A DNA stretch of 64,000 nucleotides from Yeosuana sp043876835 (GTDB lineage: Bacteria > Bacteroidota > Bacteroidia > Flavobacteriales > Flavobacteriaceae): assembly GCF_043876835.1 (NCBI RefSeq), contig NZ_JBAWJZ010000008.1, positions 121,581 through 185,580 on the forward strand, written 5' to 3'. Positions within the stretch are counted from its first letter, which is position 1. Every line of letters starts with the position of its first letter. Shown here piece after piece: positions 1-8,844 of the stretch. The position numbers and the translations under genes were made by a program. The notes under the pieces were generated by a model. That model saw nothing but the letters and a program-made list of their open reading frames with translations, was not told where the DNA came from and searched no databases.

Positions 1-397
1 AGGGTTTTTAAACACAGATAAAAAGAGAACAGTTAGGATTAGATTAAATGAAGATAAAGGATTTATAACTGTTAAAGGACAATCTGACAATGAAGGTTTA
101 ACACGTTTTGAATGGGAAAAGGAAATTTCAAAACATGAAGCAGAATCGTTATTAAAACTTTGTGAACCTGGAGTAATTGACAAAACACGTTACGAAATAA
201 AAGTTGAAAAGCATATTTATGAAGTAGATGTTTTTCATGGTGATAATGAAGGTTTAATTATTGCTGAATTGGAATTAGAGCATGAAAACGAGGTTTTTAC
301 AAAACCTAACTGGATTGGTGAAGAAGTAACGGGAAATATTAAATATTATAATTCTCAATTAAGTAAGCAACCATATGATACATGGGAAAAAGATTAG
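1..397 (+). CDS. CYTH domain protein, 3' part
   Basis: The gene enters the window from the left; the open frame begins at base 2 and stops with TAG at 395-397, giving about 131 C-terminal residues. The visible part carries the CYTH pattern: an R-I-R segment followed by ITVKG, then FEWEKEI, then KTRYEIK, an acidic E-V-D-V strand and the A-E-L-E-L-E strand. In the CYTH superfamily these alternating charged beta strands form a tunnel that binds triphosphate and divalent metal. Bacterial members include inorganic triphosphatases and CyaB-like proteins, and the exact substrate cannot be told from this part. The start codon lies outside the window. Confidence 0.8.
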   Translation, partial: GFLNTDKKRTVRIRLNEDKGFITVKGQSDNEGLTRFEWEKEISKHEAESLLKLCEPGVIDKTRYEIKVEKHIYEVDVFHGDNEGLIIAELELEHENEVFTKPNWIGEEVTGNIKYYNSQLSKQPYDTWEKD

Positions 398-418
398 TTT
401 GTTTTTTTAAAATTATTT

Positions 419-1327
419 ATGGTAGTTAACAAAAGGATTTCCTTTAAGATAATACAAACGGTTTTAAGGGTTATTTTACAACTCATAAATGTTGTGGTTA
501 TTTTAAGCCTAATAACAAGTCACTTTGTTATAAAAGAGCGTACTTTTTGGTCTTCGTTATTTTTTTATGGGTTTCCTTTACCGGTCATTATTGTTGTAGT
601 TTTAGTTTTAACCCTTTTTCTTACTAAACAATGGAGACGATATAATTTAATTATAGCTTCGGTTTTGTTGCTGGTATGGTTAAGTAAAAGTTTTAAAGTG
701 CATATTCCTGATACTATTAAAGAAAAGGATTTAGAAGTAGTGTTTTGGAATACTTCTAGAGAAAACACTTTTGAAATGGCTTTTAATGAAAAGGGAGATA
801 TTCCAGATGTTATGGTATTAGCAGAGTTTAGAAAAAACAATATTGAGGAATTAAAAAAAAAATATCCTAAATATCATTTTTATAGGTCTGATAGAGAGCT
901 GCTTATTTTTTCTAAAACACCATTGGATAGTATAAGTGAAAACACTTCAAAATTTAGCACATCAGTTATTAATTTTAAAACTGCAGGGATTAATTTTTAT
1001 GCAATTGATGCCATTGGAAGTCTTGATGTACCTAAAGAATGGGGATTAACATATATCAATAAATCAATCAAGGAAAAGAATAACACCATTGTTTTGGGCG
1101 ATTTTAATACACCTTATGAATCTATATATCTAAAACAACTTAAAACAGATTTTAACCAAGCATTTAATAAAAAGGGTAATGGTTTTAGAGAAACCTGGTT
1201 TTACAATATACCATTGCTTTCATTAGATCATATTTGGGTCTCAAAAGATTTAAAAATTTTAAAAACAGAGAAAATTTTCACAACAAAATCTGATCATAGT
1301 ATGTTGAAAACATATATTAAACAATAG
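419..1327 (+). CDS. Membrane-anchored endonuclease/exonuclease/phosphatase family protein
   Basis: A 302-residue protein. The first 90 residues hold about three hydrophobic segments (roughly 10-37, 43-68 and 76-90), and the rest is a soluble domain. From residue 105 the pattern fits the EEP fold: VVFWNTSREN near 107-116 (metal-site Asn), GDFN at 227-230, LDHIWVS from 269 and the SDH motif at 291-293, which in the family supplies the catalytic His. The enzyme probably cleaves phosphodiester or phosphate bonds on the outer face of the inner membrane; its substrate is unknown. Many flavobacteria carry such three-segment EEP proteins. Its 3' end overlaps the convergent ABM gene by 11 bases. Confidence 0.8.
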   Translation: MVVNKRISFKIIQTVLRVILQLINVVVILSLITSHFVIKERTFWSSLFFYGFPLPVIIVVVLVLTLFLTKQWRRYNLIIASVLLLVWLSKSFKVHIPDTIKEKDLEVVFWNTSRENTFEMAFNEKGDIPDVMVLAEFRKNNIEELKKKYPKYHFYRSDRELLIFSKTPLDSISENTSKFSTSVINFKTAGINFYAIDAIGSLDVPKEWGLTYINKSIKEKNNTIVLGDFNTPYESIYLKQLKTDFNQAFNKKGNGFRETWFYNIPLLSLDHIWVSKDLKILKTEKIFTTKSDHSMLKTYIKQ

Positions 1328-1640
1328 GTTTTTGATTGTTAAAACTGTATTCCCGTTCTACTTTACAAATTTTTACATTGTACCAACTATACCATTCTGT
1401 TTTTCCCTTTTGTTGCGCTTCAAGATGATCTGTTTGTTGTTTCCAATTTTTAATAGCATCTAAACTTGCCCAGTAACTTACGGTAATACCAATTTCATTT
1501 CTAGCGCTGTCAATGCCCAAAAAACCTTCTTGCTGTTTAGCTAGCAATTCCATTTTTTCAGCCATTTCTGAATAGCCTTCGGTGTTTTCAGAATGTTTTG
1601 AGGTAAAAATTACCGCATAATGTGGAAGGCTTTTATTCAT
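1317..1640 (-). CDS. Antibiotic biosynthesis monooxygenase (ABM) domain protein
   Basis: A 107-residue soluble protein with the small ferredoxin-like alpha/beta barrel pattern of the ABM family: YAVIFTSKHS as first strand, a helix with EMAEKMELLAKQQ, then GFLGIDSAR, ITVSYWASLDAIKNWKQ and a C-terminal WYNVKICKVEREY strand. Related flavobacterial proteins are annotated as antibiotic biosynthesis monooxygenase or YgiN-like, and most have no known substrate. The start overlaps the stop of the upstream isoaspartyl peptidase by 8 bases, so the two are probably cotranscribed and translationally coupled. No cofactor-binding residues can be assigned. Confidence 0.75.
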   Translation of the reverse strand: MNKSLPHYAVIFTSKHSENTEGYSEMAEKMELLAKQQEGFLGIDSARNEIGITVSYWASLDAIKNWKQQTDHLEAQQKGKTEWYSWYNVKICKVEREYSFNNQKPIV

Positions 1641-2685
1641 TGTAAATTCCTATATATAATTCACCCAAATCATTCATAGTGGCTCTGTACATACCAGCAG
1701 TATTAAATTCCATAACCATATTACCCTGCTTGTCAATAGCAATAACACCTCCATCTCCACCAAGATCAGGTATTTTTTTCTGAATAACTTTTTTTGCTGC
1801 TTCACTTAATGAAAGCCCCTTATATTCCATTAAAGCCGAAATATCATACGCCACAACAGTTCTAATAAAAAACTCGCCCCAACCTGTACTTGATACGGCA
1901 CAAGTATTGTTATTAGCATAAGTTCCGGCGCCAATAATAGGAGTGTCGCCAATACGTCCCCAGCGTTTATTTGTCATACCTCCAGTAGAAGTTCCAGCAG
2001 CTAGATTACCATTTTTATCTAATGCTACGCAACCAACTGTCCCAAACTTTGAATCTTTAATGTTTGAGTCGTAAAAGGCATCTTTTTCGTCAAGTTTTAT
2101 TGAAGACGGTTTATTGCTTTTAATTTTTTGAAGCGATTGAAATCTGTTTTCTGTGTAAAAATAACTTGGATCAACGATTTGTAAACCTTGCTCAACAGCA
2201 AATTCTTCTGCCCCATTTCCAGAAAGCATCACATGAGGAGAATTATCCATAATAGCCCTTGCTAAACTAATAGGGTTTCTAACTGTTTTTGTTCCAGCCG
2301 ATGCTCCTGCATTTAGCGTTTTTCCATCCATTATAGAGGCGTCATGCTCATTAGTCCCTGCATTAGTAAAAACAGCACCTTTACCTGCATTAAATAAAGG
2401 AGAATCTTCCATGACGTTAATGGTTTTTTGAACAGCATCTATACTACTTCCTCCATTTTTTAAAATAGTGTACCCTACTCTTATTGCTTCTTCTAATTTT
2501 GCCTTGTATTCAGCTTCTTTTTCAGGAGACAAATTCTTTTTTAAAATTGTGCCTGCACCACCATGGATTACAATTGCAAACTCATTTTGTTTCTCCAGTA
2601 TTAATTTTGATTCTACTGGATCGTTCCCTTTTTTACAACCAATCAAAAGCGTGAAAATTAATATTGAAACAAATAAATTTTTCAT
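1633..2685 (-). CDS. Isoaspartyl peptidase / plant-type L-asparaginase, lipoprotein
   Basis: A 350-residue Ntn-hydrolase of the type-2 asparaginase family. A lipoprotein signal ends in LLIGC with the lipid-accepting Cys at residue 17. VIHGGAG (39-45) opens the domain. The autoproteolysis site is FGTVG with the predicted nucleophile Thr216, followed by GTSTGG at 231-236 and RIGDTPIIGAGTYA, all family hallmarks. The precursor should self-cleave before Thr216 into alpha and beta chains and hydrolyse isoaspartyl dipeptides and asparagine. The lipid anchor suggests a periplasmic or outer-membrane place, as expected for scavenging of damaged peptides. It heads a two-gene unit with the ABM-domain gene. 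Confidence 0.92.
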   Translation of the reverse strand: MKNLFVSILIFTLLIGCKKGNDPVESKLILEKQNEFAIVIHGGAGTILKKNLSPEKEAEYKAKLEEAIRVGYTILKNGGSSIDAVQKTINVMEDSPLFNAGKGAVFTNAGTNEHDASIMDGKTLNAGASAGTKTVRNPISLARAIMDNSPHVMLSGNGAEEFAVEQGLQIVDPSYFYTENRFQSLQKIKSNKPSSIKLDEKDAFYDSNIKDSKFGTVGCVALDKNGNLAAGTSTGGMTNKRWGRIGDTPIIGAGTYANNNTCAVSSTGWGEFFIRTVVAYDISALMEYKGLSLSEAAKKVIQKKIPDLGGDGGVIAIDKQGNMVMEFNTAGMYRATMNDLGELYIGIYNE

Positions 2686-2739
2686 TGTTAAAAGAAATTT
2701 AAAGTAAGGTTTAAAGTTACATTTTTTAAAAACTAAGTC

Positions 2740-2747
2740 TATATTTG
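2740..2747 (+). promoter_or_regulatory. Candidate -7 box upstream of the ALDH7 gene
   Basis: The sequence TATATTTG matches the Bacteroidota -7 consensus TAnnTTTG and lies 61 bases before the ATG at 2809. A second, weaker match, TACCTTTA, is at 2765-2772. The 123-base gap to the divergent isoaspartyl peptidase gene is the only place for this promoter. Assigned by eye. Confidence 0.4.
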
Positions 2748-2808
2748 AAACAACTTTTTATTAGTACCTTTACAACAAAATTAAATAATTCGTAAAAAAC
2801 AAGCATAT

Positions 2809-4362
2809 ATGGAAGCTACTGCTACCGATTTCGGAATAAAACAAGCATTAAATCAATTAGGTGTAAAAGATATTAACGAGGGATCATCAACGGGTTCTCT
2901 TTCTTTTTCAAACGGCGATATTTTAGAATCCTATTCACCAGTGGATGGTCAATTAATAGGAAAGGTTAAAACCACAACAAAGGAAGATTACGAAAAAGTT
3001 ATGGATGCTGCCACAAAAGCATTTAAAATTTGGAGAACGACACCTGCGCCTCAAAGAGGTGAAATTGTTCGACAGTTTGGAGATAAATTGAGAGAGAAAA
3101 AGCAGGCATTAGGCAAATTGGTTTCTTATGAAATGGGAAAAAGTCTTCAAGAAGGCTTGGGAGAAGTTCAGGAAATGATTGATATCTGTGATTTTGCTGT
3201 TGGACTTTCTCGCCAACTACATGGTTTAACCATGCACAGTGAACGTCCAGGACATAGAATGTATGAACAATATCATCCACTTGGTGTTGTGGGAATTATT
3301 TCAGCATTTAATTTCCCAGTCGCTGTTTGGTCTTGGAACACAGCATTATCTTGGATTTGTGGTGACGTTTGTGTTTGGAAGCCTAGTGAAAAAGCACCAT
3401 TATGTGGCATTGCATGCCAAAATATAGCAGCTGAAGTTTTTTCAAAAAATAATTTGCCAGAAGGGATTTCTTGTTTGATTAATGGAGATTACAGAGTTGG
3501 AGAATTTATGACGAAAGATACTAGGGTACCATTAATTTCTGCAACAGGTTCCACCAGAATGGGAAAAATTGTAGCTCAAGAAGTGGCTGGTCGTTTAGGA
3601 AAATCATTATTAGAATTAGGAGGAAATAATGCCATTATTGTAACACCTGATGCCGATATAAAAATGACTGTTATTGGAGCGGTTTTTGGAGCAGTTGGAA
3701 CCGCAGGTCAACGTTGTACAAGTACACGCAGATTGATTATTCATGAGTCTATTTATGACAAAGTTAAAACAGCAGTTACAGATGCCTATAAACAATTACG
3801 AATAGGAAATCCATTAGATGAAACCAATCATGTTGGACCATTAATTGATACTGATGCCGTTAAAATGTATCAAAAGGCATTATCAAGTGTAGTGGAAGAA
3901 GGAGGAACAATTTTGGTTGAAGGAGGCGTACTTACTGGAGAAGGTTATGAAAGCGGATGCTATGTAAAACCTGCTATTGCTGAAGCAAAACCACATTTTA
4001 AAATAGTTCAGCATGAAACATTTGCCCCTGTTTTATATTTATTAAAATATTCAGGAAATATAGAAAAAGCCATAGAAATTCAAAATGGTGTTGTTCAAGG
4101 ATTAAGTTCGGCAATTATGACTAATAACTTACGGGAAGCCGAATATTTCTTATCTGTACAAGGTTCAGATTGTGGAATTGCTAATGTGAATATAGGTACT
4201 TCGGGAGCAGAAATTGGAGGTGCTTTTGGCGGAGAAAAAGAAACTGGTGGAGGCAGAGAATCAGGTTCTGATGCTTGGAAAGTGTATATGAGACGCCAAA
4301 CAAACACTATAAATTATACTACTGAGTTACCATTAGCTCAAGGAATCAAGTTTGATTTATAA
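2809..4362 (+). CDS. amaB: ALDH7-type aldehyde dehydrogenase (aminoadipate semialdehyde/piperideine-6-carboxylate dehydrogenase)
   Basis: A 517-residue NAD-dependent aldehyde dehydrogenase. The catalytic thiol is Cys303 in the motif GQRCTSTRR, and the general base is Glu269 in LELGGNN. The GSTRMGK segment binds the cofactor. The GQRCT context, the C-terminal GGEKETGGGRESGSDAWK block and the length are typical of the ALDH7/antiquitin group, which oxidises alpha-aminoadipic semialdehyde in lysine breakdown or handles betaine aldehyde. No other lysine-degradation gene is next to it, so the substrate is inferred from the family only. It is transcribed alone, with a divergent neighbour upstream and a hairpin terminator downstream. 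Confidence 0.88.
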   Translation: MEATATDFGIKQALNQLGVKDINEGSSTGSLSFSNGDILESYSPVDGQLIGKVKTTTKEDYEKVMDAATKAFKIWRTTPAPQRGEIVRQFGDKLREKKQALGKLVSYEMGKSLQEGLGEVQEMIDICDFAVGLSRQLHGLTMHSERPGHRMYEQYHPLGVVGIISAFNFPVAVWSWNTALSWICGDVCVWKPSEKAPLCGIACQNIAAEVFSKNNLPEGISCLINGDYRVGEFMTKDTRVPLISATGSTRMGKIVAQEVAGRLGKSLLELGGNNAIIVTPDADIKMTVIGAVFGAVGTAGQRCTSTRRLIIHESIYDKVKTAVTDAYKQLRIGNPLDETNHVGPLIDTDAVKMYQKALSSVVEEGGTILVEGGVLTGEGYESGCYVKPAIAEAKPHFKIVQHETFAPVLYLLKYSGNIEKAIEIQNGVVQGLSSAIMTNNLREAEYFLSVQGSDCGIANVNIGTSGAEIGGAFGGEKETGGGRESGSDAWKVYMRRQTNTINYTTELPLAQGIKFDL

Positions 4363-4440
4363 ATTAAAGTGAAATAAAAAACCTTGCTTCAATGCCGATT
4401 TTTTCGGGAGAGACAAGGTTTAGTTTATAATTGATTAATA

Positions 4441-4485
4441 GCATTACAAAAATCAAAAAAAAAATTGATTTGTAATGCTTTTTAT
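4441..4485. terminator. Bidirectional hairpin terminator
   Basis: The arms gcattacaaaaatcaa and ttgatttgtaatgc pair across an A-rich loop and are followed by a T run (TTTTTATT). On the other strand the loop and flank also give T-rich sequence. It sits between the convergent ALDH7 gene and the AlbA_2 gene. A second, smaller hairpin, aaccttg/caaggtt, lies at 4380-4420. Confidence 0.75.
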
Positions 4486-4516
4486 TGTTAAGATATGGTT
4501 AAATGTAGTTTGAAAT

Positions 4517-5650
4517 TTAACTGTATTTTACTTTCCTTAAAATCCTAATTGATTCTTTGTAAGAGTTATAAATTTCTTCGCTATAGTTTTTTAGAAAAGG
4601 TCTGGATTCGTTAAGTTTATCAATAGCATCATGGAACAAGTTTAGATAACAAATCAAATATGTGGCAGGTAAATTTTTTAAATCTAACTCTTCCATTTTT
4701 GAAAGCGTCGATCCTTTTTTAAGCTTCTCTAAAATAGCATTATTACTGTTGTAAATATGATGTAATGTTTTTTTATCATATTGTGGTGGATGAAACAATA
4801 ACTTAGTTTCAATAGTATAATTGGCATTATTTTCAAATTGAATTATGGTTTCTTCAAGTTGATAGTATTTGTTATTGTTTTGCAAACCAAGATTCACGTA
4901 TTCAATGATTTTAAAATAGTCTTCTTCATAACTTATTGAAACTTCATCTAAAGTTGAAAAAAACAATCGCACTTGTTCATTTACAAGTTCAATATCGACT
5001 CTAGAGAAAAATGTTTCCTCTTTTACAACCTTTTTTTGTCCTGCCCAACATACCACAAAATATTCTTTAAACACTTTATACTGTGGATTGTAATCTTTTC
5101 GTTTATTCATAAAATCAAAAACACCATTAAGCGTATGTTCTATATTGTTTTGAGCATTATTTTCAATGGCTTCAACAATTTTTGAATTGATATCTTTTAT
5201 TTCAACATCAAAAACTTTTGGCATACTCATACTACCATCCCTAAAAAAAACAGAACCACCGTAATATTTCCAGATATTTTTTCTGAGTGAGGTTATTTTA
5301 TCAATAGGTCTAATGGTTACCAACCCTACTACTTTATCGTCTGGTAAGTGAGGAAAAGGAATATTTTCATACTGAACAATTGGGGGATTAGTTAGATAAG
5401 CATTGATGAGGTTTTGTATTTTACTGTCATCAAAAAAATCTACTCCAACAATAGTATTATCTTCATCCTCAACGCCAATTACAATGTAAGAGTTGTTTTT
5501 TGGGTTGCTGTTTGATAAAGCACAGATATGCTTTAAAAACTTCGCTTTTCCTTCTTTATGGCTAATATCTATCCTACGCTTTTTATCATAAAAGCTATTT
5601 TCATCATTATGAGCTAAAAGATGCTTTATAAGTAGGCGTTTGTTAATCAT
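4517..5650 (-). CDS. AlbA_2 / Schlafen-type DNA-binding-domain protein
   Basis: A 377-residue soluble protein. The N-terminal 130 residues match the AlbA_2 (Schlafen AAA_4-like) domain: FLKHICALSNSNP, YIVIGVEDEDNTIVGVD and the IRP-containing strand VGLVTIRPIDKITS. In the family this domain often fronts putative transcription regulators or ATP-binding proteins. The rest, about 240 residues, is charged and Asn/Glu/Lys-rich with no motif I recognise; no DNA-binding wing or ATPase motif is visible there. It may be the last gene of a unit with the SDR and M13 peptidase genes (29-base gap). Its role is unknown; regulation or stress defence are both possible. Confidence 0.7.
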   Translation of the reverse strand: MINKRLLIKHLLAHNDENSFYDKKRRIDISHKEGKAKFLKHICALSNSNPKNNSYIVIGVEDEDNTIVGVDFFDDSKIQNLINAYLTNPPIVQYENIPFPHLPDDKVVGLVTIRPIDKITSLRKNIWKYYGGSVFFRDGSMSMPKVFDVEIKDINSKIVEAIENNAQNNIEHTLNGVFDFMNKRKDYNPQYKVFKEYFVVCWAGQKKVVKEETFFSRVDIELVNEQVRLFFSTLDEVSISYEEDYFKIIEYVNLGLQNNNKYYQLEETIIQFENNANYTIETKLLFHPPQYDKKTLHHIYNSNNAILEKLKKGSTLSKMEELDLKNLPATYLICYLNLFHDAIDKLNESRPFLKNYSEEIYNSYKESIRILRKVKYS

Positions 5651-5679
5651 AATTTATCTTGCGTTCGCAAGAATCTATT

Positions 5680-6432
5680 TTATATATTCTTTTTCAAAGT
5701 TGTACTATTAGCTTGAGCCGTTGGAAATACTAATAAATCTGCAATATTTACATGATATGGCCTTGATACAACAAAGTAAATAATCTCTGCAATATCTTCA
5801 GCTTGTAAAGCTTTAAACCCTTTGTAAACAGTATCAGCAATTTTATCGCCTTTAAAGCGAACTTTTGAAAATTCGGTTTCCACCAATCCAGGATTTACAG
5901 CACCGACCTTAATTCCAAACGGATTTAAATCAATTCGCATCCCTTCGGTTATAGCTAAAACAGCGTGTTTGCTGCCACAATACACGTTGCCTTTTGGATA
6001 CACTTCTTTTCCTGCTGACGAACCAATATTGATGATATGCCCTGATTGTCTTTCGGTCATTTGAGGAATTACTGCTTTACTAACATATAGCAACCCTTTT
6101 ACATTAATATCCATCATGGCATCCCAATCATCAAGACTCCCACTTTGTATAGGATCTAGGCCATGAGCGTTACCTGCATTATTTATTAGGATGTCAATCT
6201 GTTTGAATTCATTAGGCAATGATGCAATGGCTTTTTCAACCTGGCGTTTATCTCTAACATCAAATTGTAAAGTGCAGACTTTGGTTAGAGACTCAAGTTC
6301 TTTTTTAATGGCTTCAAGGCGTTCCTGCCTTCTTCCACAAATGATTAATTGAATGCCGTGTTTAGCAAATTCATAAGCTGTTGCTTTTCCTATGCCACTT
6401 GTTGCACCAGTAACTAAAGCTGTTTTACTCAT
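5680..6432 (-). CDS. SDR family NAD(P)-dependent oxidoreductase (YdfG-like)
   Basis: A 250-residue classical short-chain dehydrogenase. The Rossmann motif TGATSGIG is at residues 8-15, NNAG at 84-87, the catalytic Ser in NIGSSAG around 138, and the Y-x3-K pair is Tyr151/Lys155. The GRR after the second strand suggests NADP preference. The PGLVETEF segment and the length place it near the YdfG / serine 3-dehydrogenase group, which oxidises 3-hydroxy acids such as L-allo-threonine, though substrate assignment inside SDRs is weak. It lies 22 bases after the M13 peptidase gene on the same strand, so they may be cotranscribed. Confidence 0.9.
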   Translation of the reverse strand: MSKTALVTGATSGIGKATAYEFAKHGIQLIICGRRQERLEAIKKELESLTKVCTLQFDVRDKRQVEKAIASLPNEFKQIDILINNAGNAHGLDPIQSGSLDDWDAMMDINVKGLLYVSKAVIPQMTERQSGHIINIGSSAGKEVYPKGNVYCGSKHAVLAITEGMRIDLNPFGIKVGAVNPGLVETEFSKVRFKGDKIADTVYKGFKALQAEDIAEIIYFVVSRPYHVNIADLLVFPTAQANSTTLKKNI

Positions 6433-6454
6433 TTTATATTCTTATTTTTAATTG

Positions 6455-8509
6455 TTACCAAATTTTCACTCTTACAGAATTTGCCCTAAACATATCGTCT
6501 CCATTTTCTACATGAAAAGTCTCATAAAATGGAACCAAATTACTTACTACGCCATTTACTCTAAACTTATATGGTGAATGCACATCGTTCATAATTCGAT
6601 TGGCTAACGATTCGTCCCTTTGGTTCATCATCCAAGCAAATGCGTGACCCAAAAAAAAGCGTTCTGATGGATTTAACCCAGCAATAATTTCGTTGTTTTT
6701 AAATTGAGGAGTCCTTTTAAAAGCTTCATATCCTACAACAAGTCCGCCTAAATCTGCGATGTTTTCCCCTTGTGTGGCTTCACCATTCAAATGAAGACTA
6801 TCAAGTACGACATAATTGCTATACTGAACTACAATTAATTTTGTTTTTGTTTTAAATTTTTCTCTGTCTTCTGTGGTCCACCAATTATGTAAATTTCCAT
6901 TTTCGTCGTACTGACTTCCTTGGTCGTCAAAACCATGCGATATTTCATGCCCAAAAATAGAACCACCAATAATACTGTATAAAATAGCGTCGTCTGCCAT
7001 TTTACCTTCATATCCCGGAACAATAATATTGCAAGCAGGCACTACAATTTCGTTAAAACTTGGACTGTAATAAGCATTATAAGTTTGTGGATACATATTC
7101 CATTCAGAACGGTCGACAGGCTTTCCGTATTTGTCAATCATTCTGTTAAACATCCACACATTAACATTTATAATGTTTTGAATATAACTTTCAGGGCTAA
7201 TGGTTACACTGCTCATATCTTTCCATTTGTCGGGATATCCCACTTTCATGTTTATTTTAGCCAACTTAGAAAGCGCTTTTTGTTTGGTTTCATCGCTCAT
7301 CCAATCTAATTCCTTTATGTTTTCGGCGAAAACACTTTTAATGTTTTCTCCTATTTCCAATAATTTTTCTTTTGTATTCTTGGGTAAATAGTCTTTTATA
7401 AAAACTTGACCAATTAATTCTCCAAGATTTTTATTGGTTTGTTTAACAATGATTTCCCATCTAGGTTTTTGTTTGGTTACTCCAGTCATTGTTGTCGAAT
7501 AAAAGTCAAATTTTTCGTCAGCAAAATCTTTTGATAAATCACTTGCAAAGGCATTGATTAAATTCCATTTGCAATAATTTTTCCATTGATCAATACTGTA
7601 TTTGTTTAGAATACCACCTAAATTTTCAAAAAATTTAGGTTGGCCAATTATAACAGAGTCAACGTTTTTAAGATTCCAGGTACTTAATAATTCATTCCAA
7701 AGAATATTTTTGTAAGCGTTGTTTAAGTTGCTAACAGCAATTTTATTATAGTTTTCGTAAGGATCTCTTAAATCTTCGAGCTTCTTACTCTGTTGAGCCA
7801 AATCTGTTTCAATTTGCATAATAGTATTAGCAATATTGATTGAATTAATACTATCATTGCCCATTAATTCAAACATTTTACCAAGATGTTTTTGGTATTT
7901 ATTTCTAATGGTTGTATTTCTTTTATCTGTATTGAAATAATAATCTTTTTGACCAAGACTTAAACCTCCTTGAATAAAAAAACAAGCATTTTGTTGACTG
8001 TTTTTGTCATCTACACCGACACCAATTCTTAATAAAGGAGAGGCGCCAATTTTTATAAGATGAGCAATTTCTTCTGTAAGCTGTTTAAGGTTTGTTATAT
8101 TATCTATGTTATCAAATTCAGCCTTAAGAGGAGATAACCCTAATTTTTCAATAGTAATGGTATCCATTCCACTAGTATAAAAATCACCAATTTTTTGTTG
8201 GTTGCTTCCTTTTTCGGCATTGGCTTTAGAAGACGAAATACAAATCTTTTTTATGGCAGCATTAACGGTGTCTTGGATAGTTACAAAAATACCGTTGGCT
8301 CTATCAGTTGGGTTTATTGGGTGTTCTTTAAACCAGCCGTTATTGGCAAACATGAAAAAATCGGTTTTAGGAGAATAACTGGAGTCAATATGAGTTACTA
8401 GCGGGTCAATGACGGTAAAGTCTTTAGAATTTTTTTTGATTTTTTGATTACAGGCAATTAAAATAAATGCAAACAATAAAAATGAGATTGGATAAATAGA
8501 TTTTTTCAT
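6455..8509 (-). CDS. M13 family zinc metallopeptidase (neprilysin/PepO-like), lipoprotein
   Basis: A 684-residue peptidase of the usual M13 length. The signal peptide ends with LIAC, a lipobox, so the enzyme should be anchored in the periplasm or outer membrane. The zinc motif HExxH reads HEISH (His521, Glu522, His525), and the third-ligand motif GENIADLGG follows about 60 residues later. NAYYSPSFNEIVVPA before the zinc site and a C-terminal W-x-x-end (VRVKIW) are also family marks. M13 enzymes cleave small peptides on the amino side of hydrophobic residues. It is the first of three same-strand genes with small gaps. Confidence 0.95.
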   Translation of the reverse strand: MKKSIYPISFLLFAFILIACNQKIKKNSKDFTVIDPLVTHIDSSYSPKTDFFMFANNGWFKEHPINPTDRANGIFVTIQDTVNAAIKKICISSSKANAEKGSNQQKIGDFYTSGMDTITIEKLGLSPLKAEFDNIDNITNLKQLTEEIAHLIKIGASPLLRIGVGVDDKNSQQNACFFIQGGLSLGQKDYYFNTDKRNTTIRNKYQKHLGKMFELMGNDSINSINIANTIMQIETDLAQQSKKLEDLRDPYENYNKIAVSNLNNAYKNILWNELLSTWNLKNVDSVIIGQPKFFENLGGILNKYSIDQWKNYCKWNLINAFASDLSKDFADEKFDFYSTTMTGVTKQKPRWEIIVKQTNKNLGELIGQVFIKDYLPKNTKEKLLEIGENIKSVFAENIKELDWMSDETKQKALSKLAKINMKVGYPDKWKDMSSVTISPESYIQNIINVNVWMFNRMIDKYGKPVDRSEWNMYPQTYNAYYSPSFNEIVVPACNIIVPGYEGKMADDAILYSIIGGSIFGHEISHGFDDQGSQYDENGNLHNWWTTEDREKFKTKTKLIVVQYSNYVVLDSLHLNGEATQGENIADLGGLVVGYEAFKRTPQFKNNEIIAGLNPSERFFLGHAFAWMMNQRDESLANRIMNDVHSPYKFRVNGVVSNLVPFYETFHVENGDDMFRANSVRVKIW

Positions 8510-8844
8510 TTTGTAAGATGATGATTAAAAAAATAACAGTTAAATATATAAAATTAAAAAGCAGTCATTTTAATTTACTCAAGGCTGAATGCTTCAGGTC
8601 TAAAAATTTGATAACATTTACTCTTGATATAGATTTTTATGCAATTCGTATATAAAAATACTCAAAAGCGATATAAAATTGTATAATTGTTTTTGTATTT
8701 ACAAAAAACACGAATTGCAGTTGTTAAAAAAGTTCTTAGAGGTCCTCTCTGTCAGGTAGATAAGAATTTTTTCCGAAAGAGGTAATCCAATTTATAAAAA
8801 GACTGCGTATATAATTAACGAACTTCGAGTAAATATAAAAAACT
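8510..8844. other. 335-base gene-free stretch between divergent genes
   Basis: This stretch separates the divergent M13 peptidase and DUF4382 lipoprotein genes and must hold both promoters. It is very AT-rich. The only clear structure is a pair of 10-base inverted arms, tgcaattcgt (8640-8649) and acgaattgca (8710-8719), 60 bases apart. I see no convincing TAnnTTTG box near either start, no RNA gene and no credible small ORF. Confidence 0.5.
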
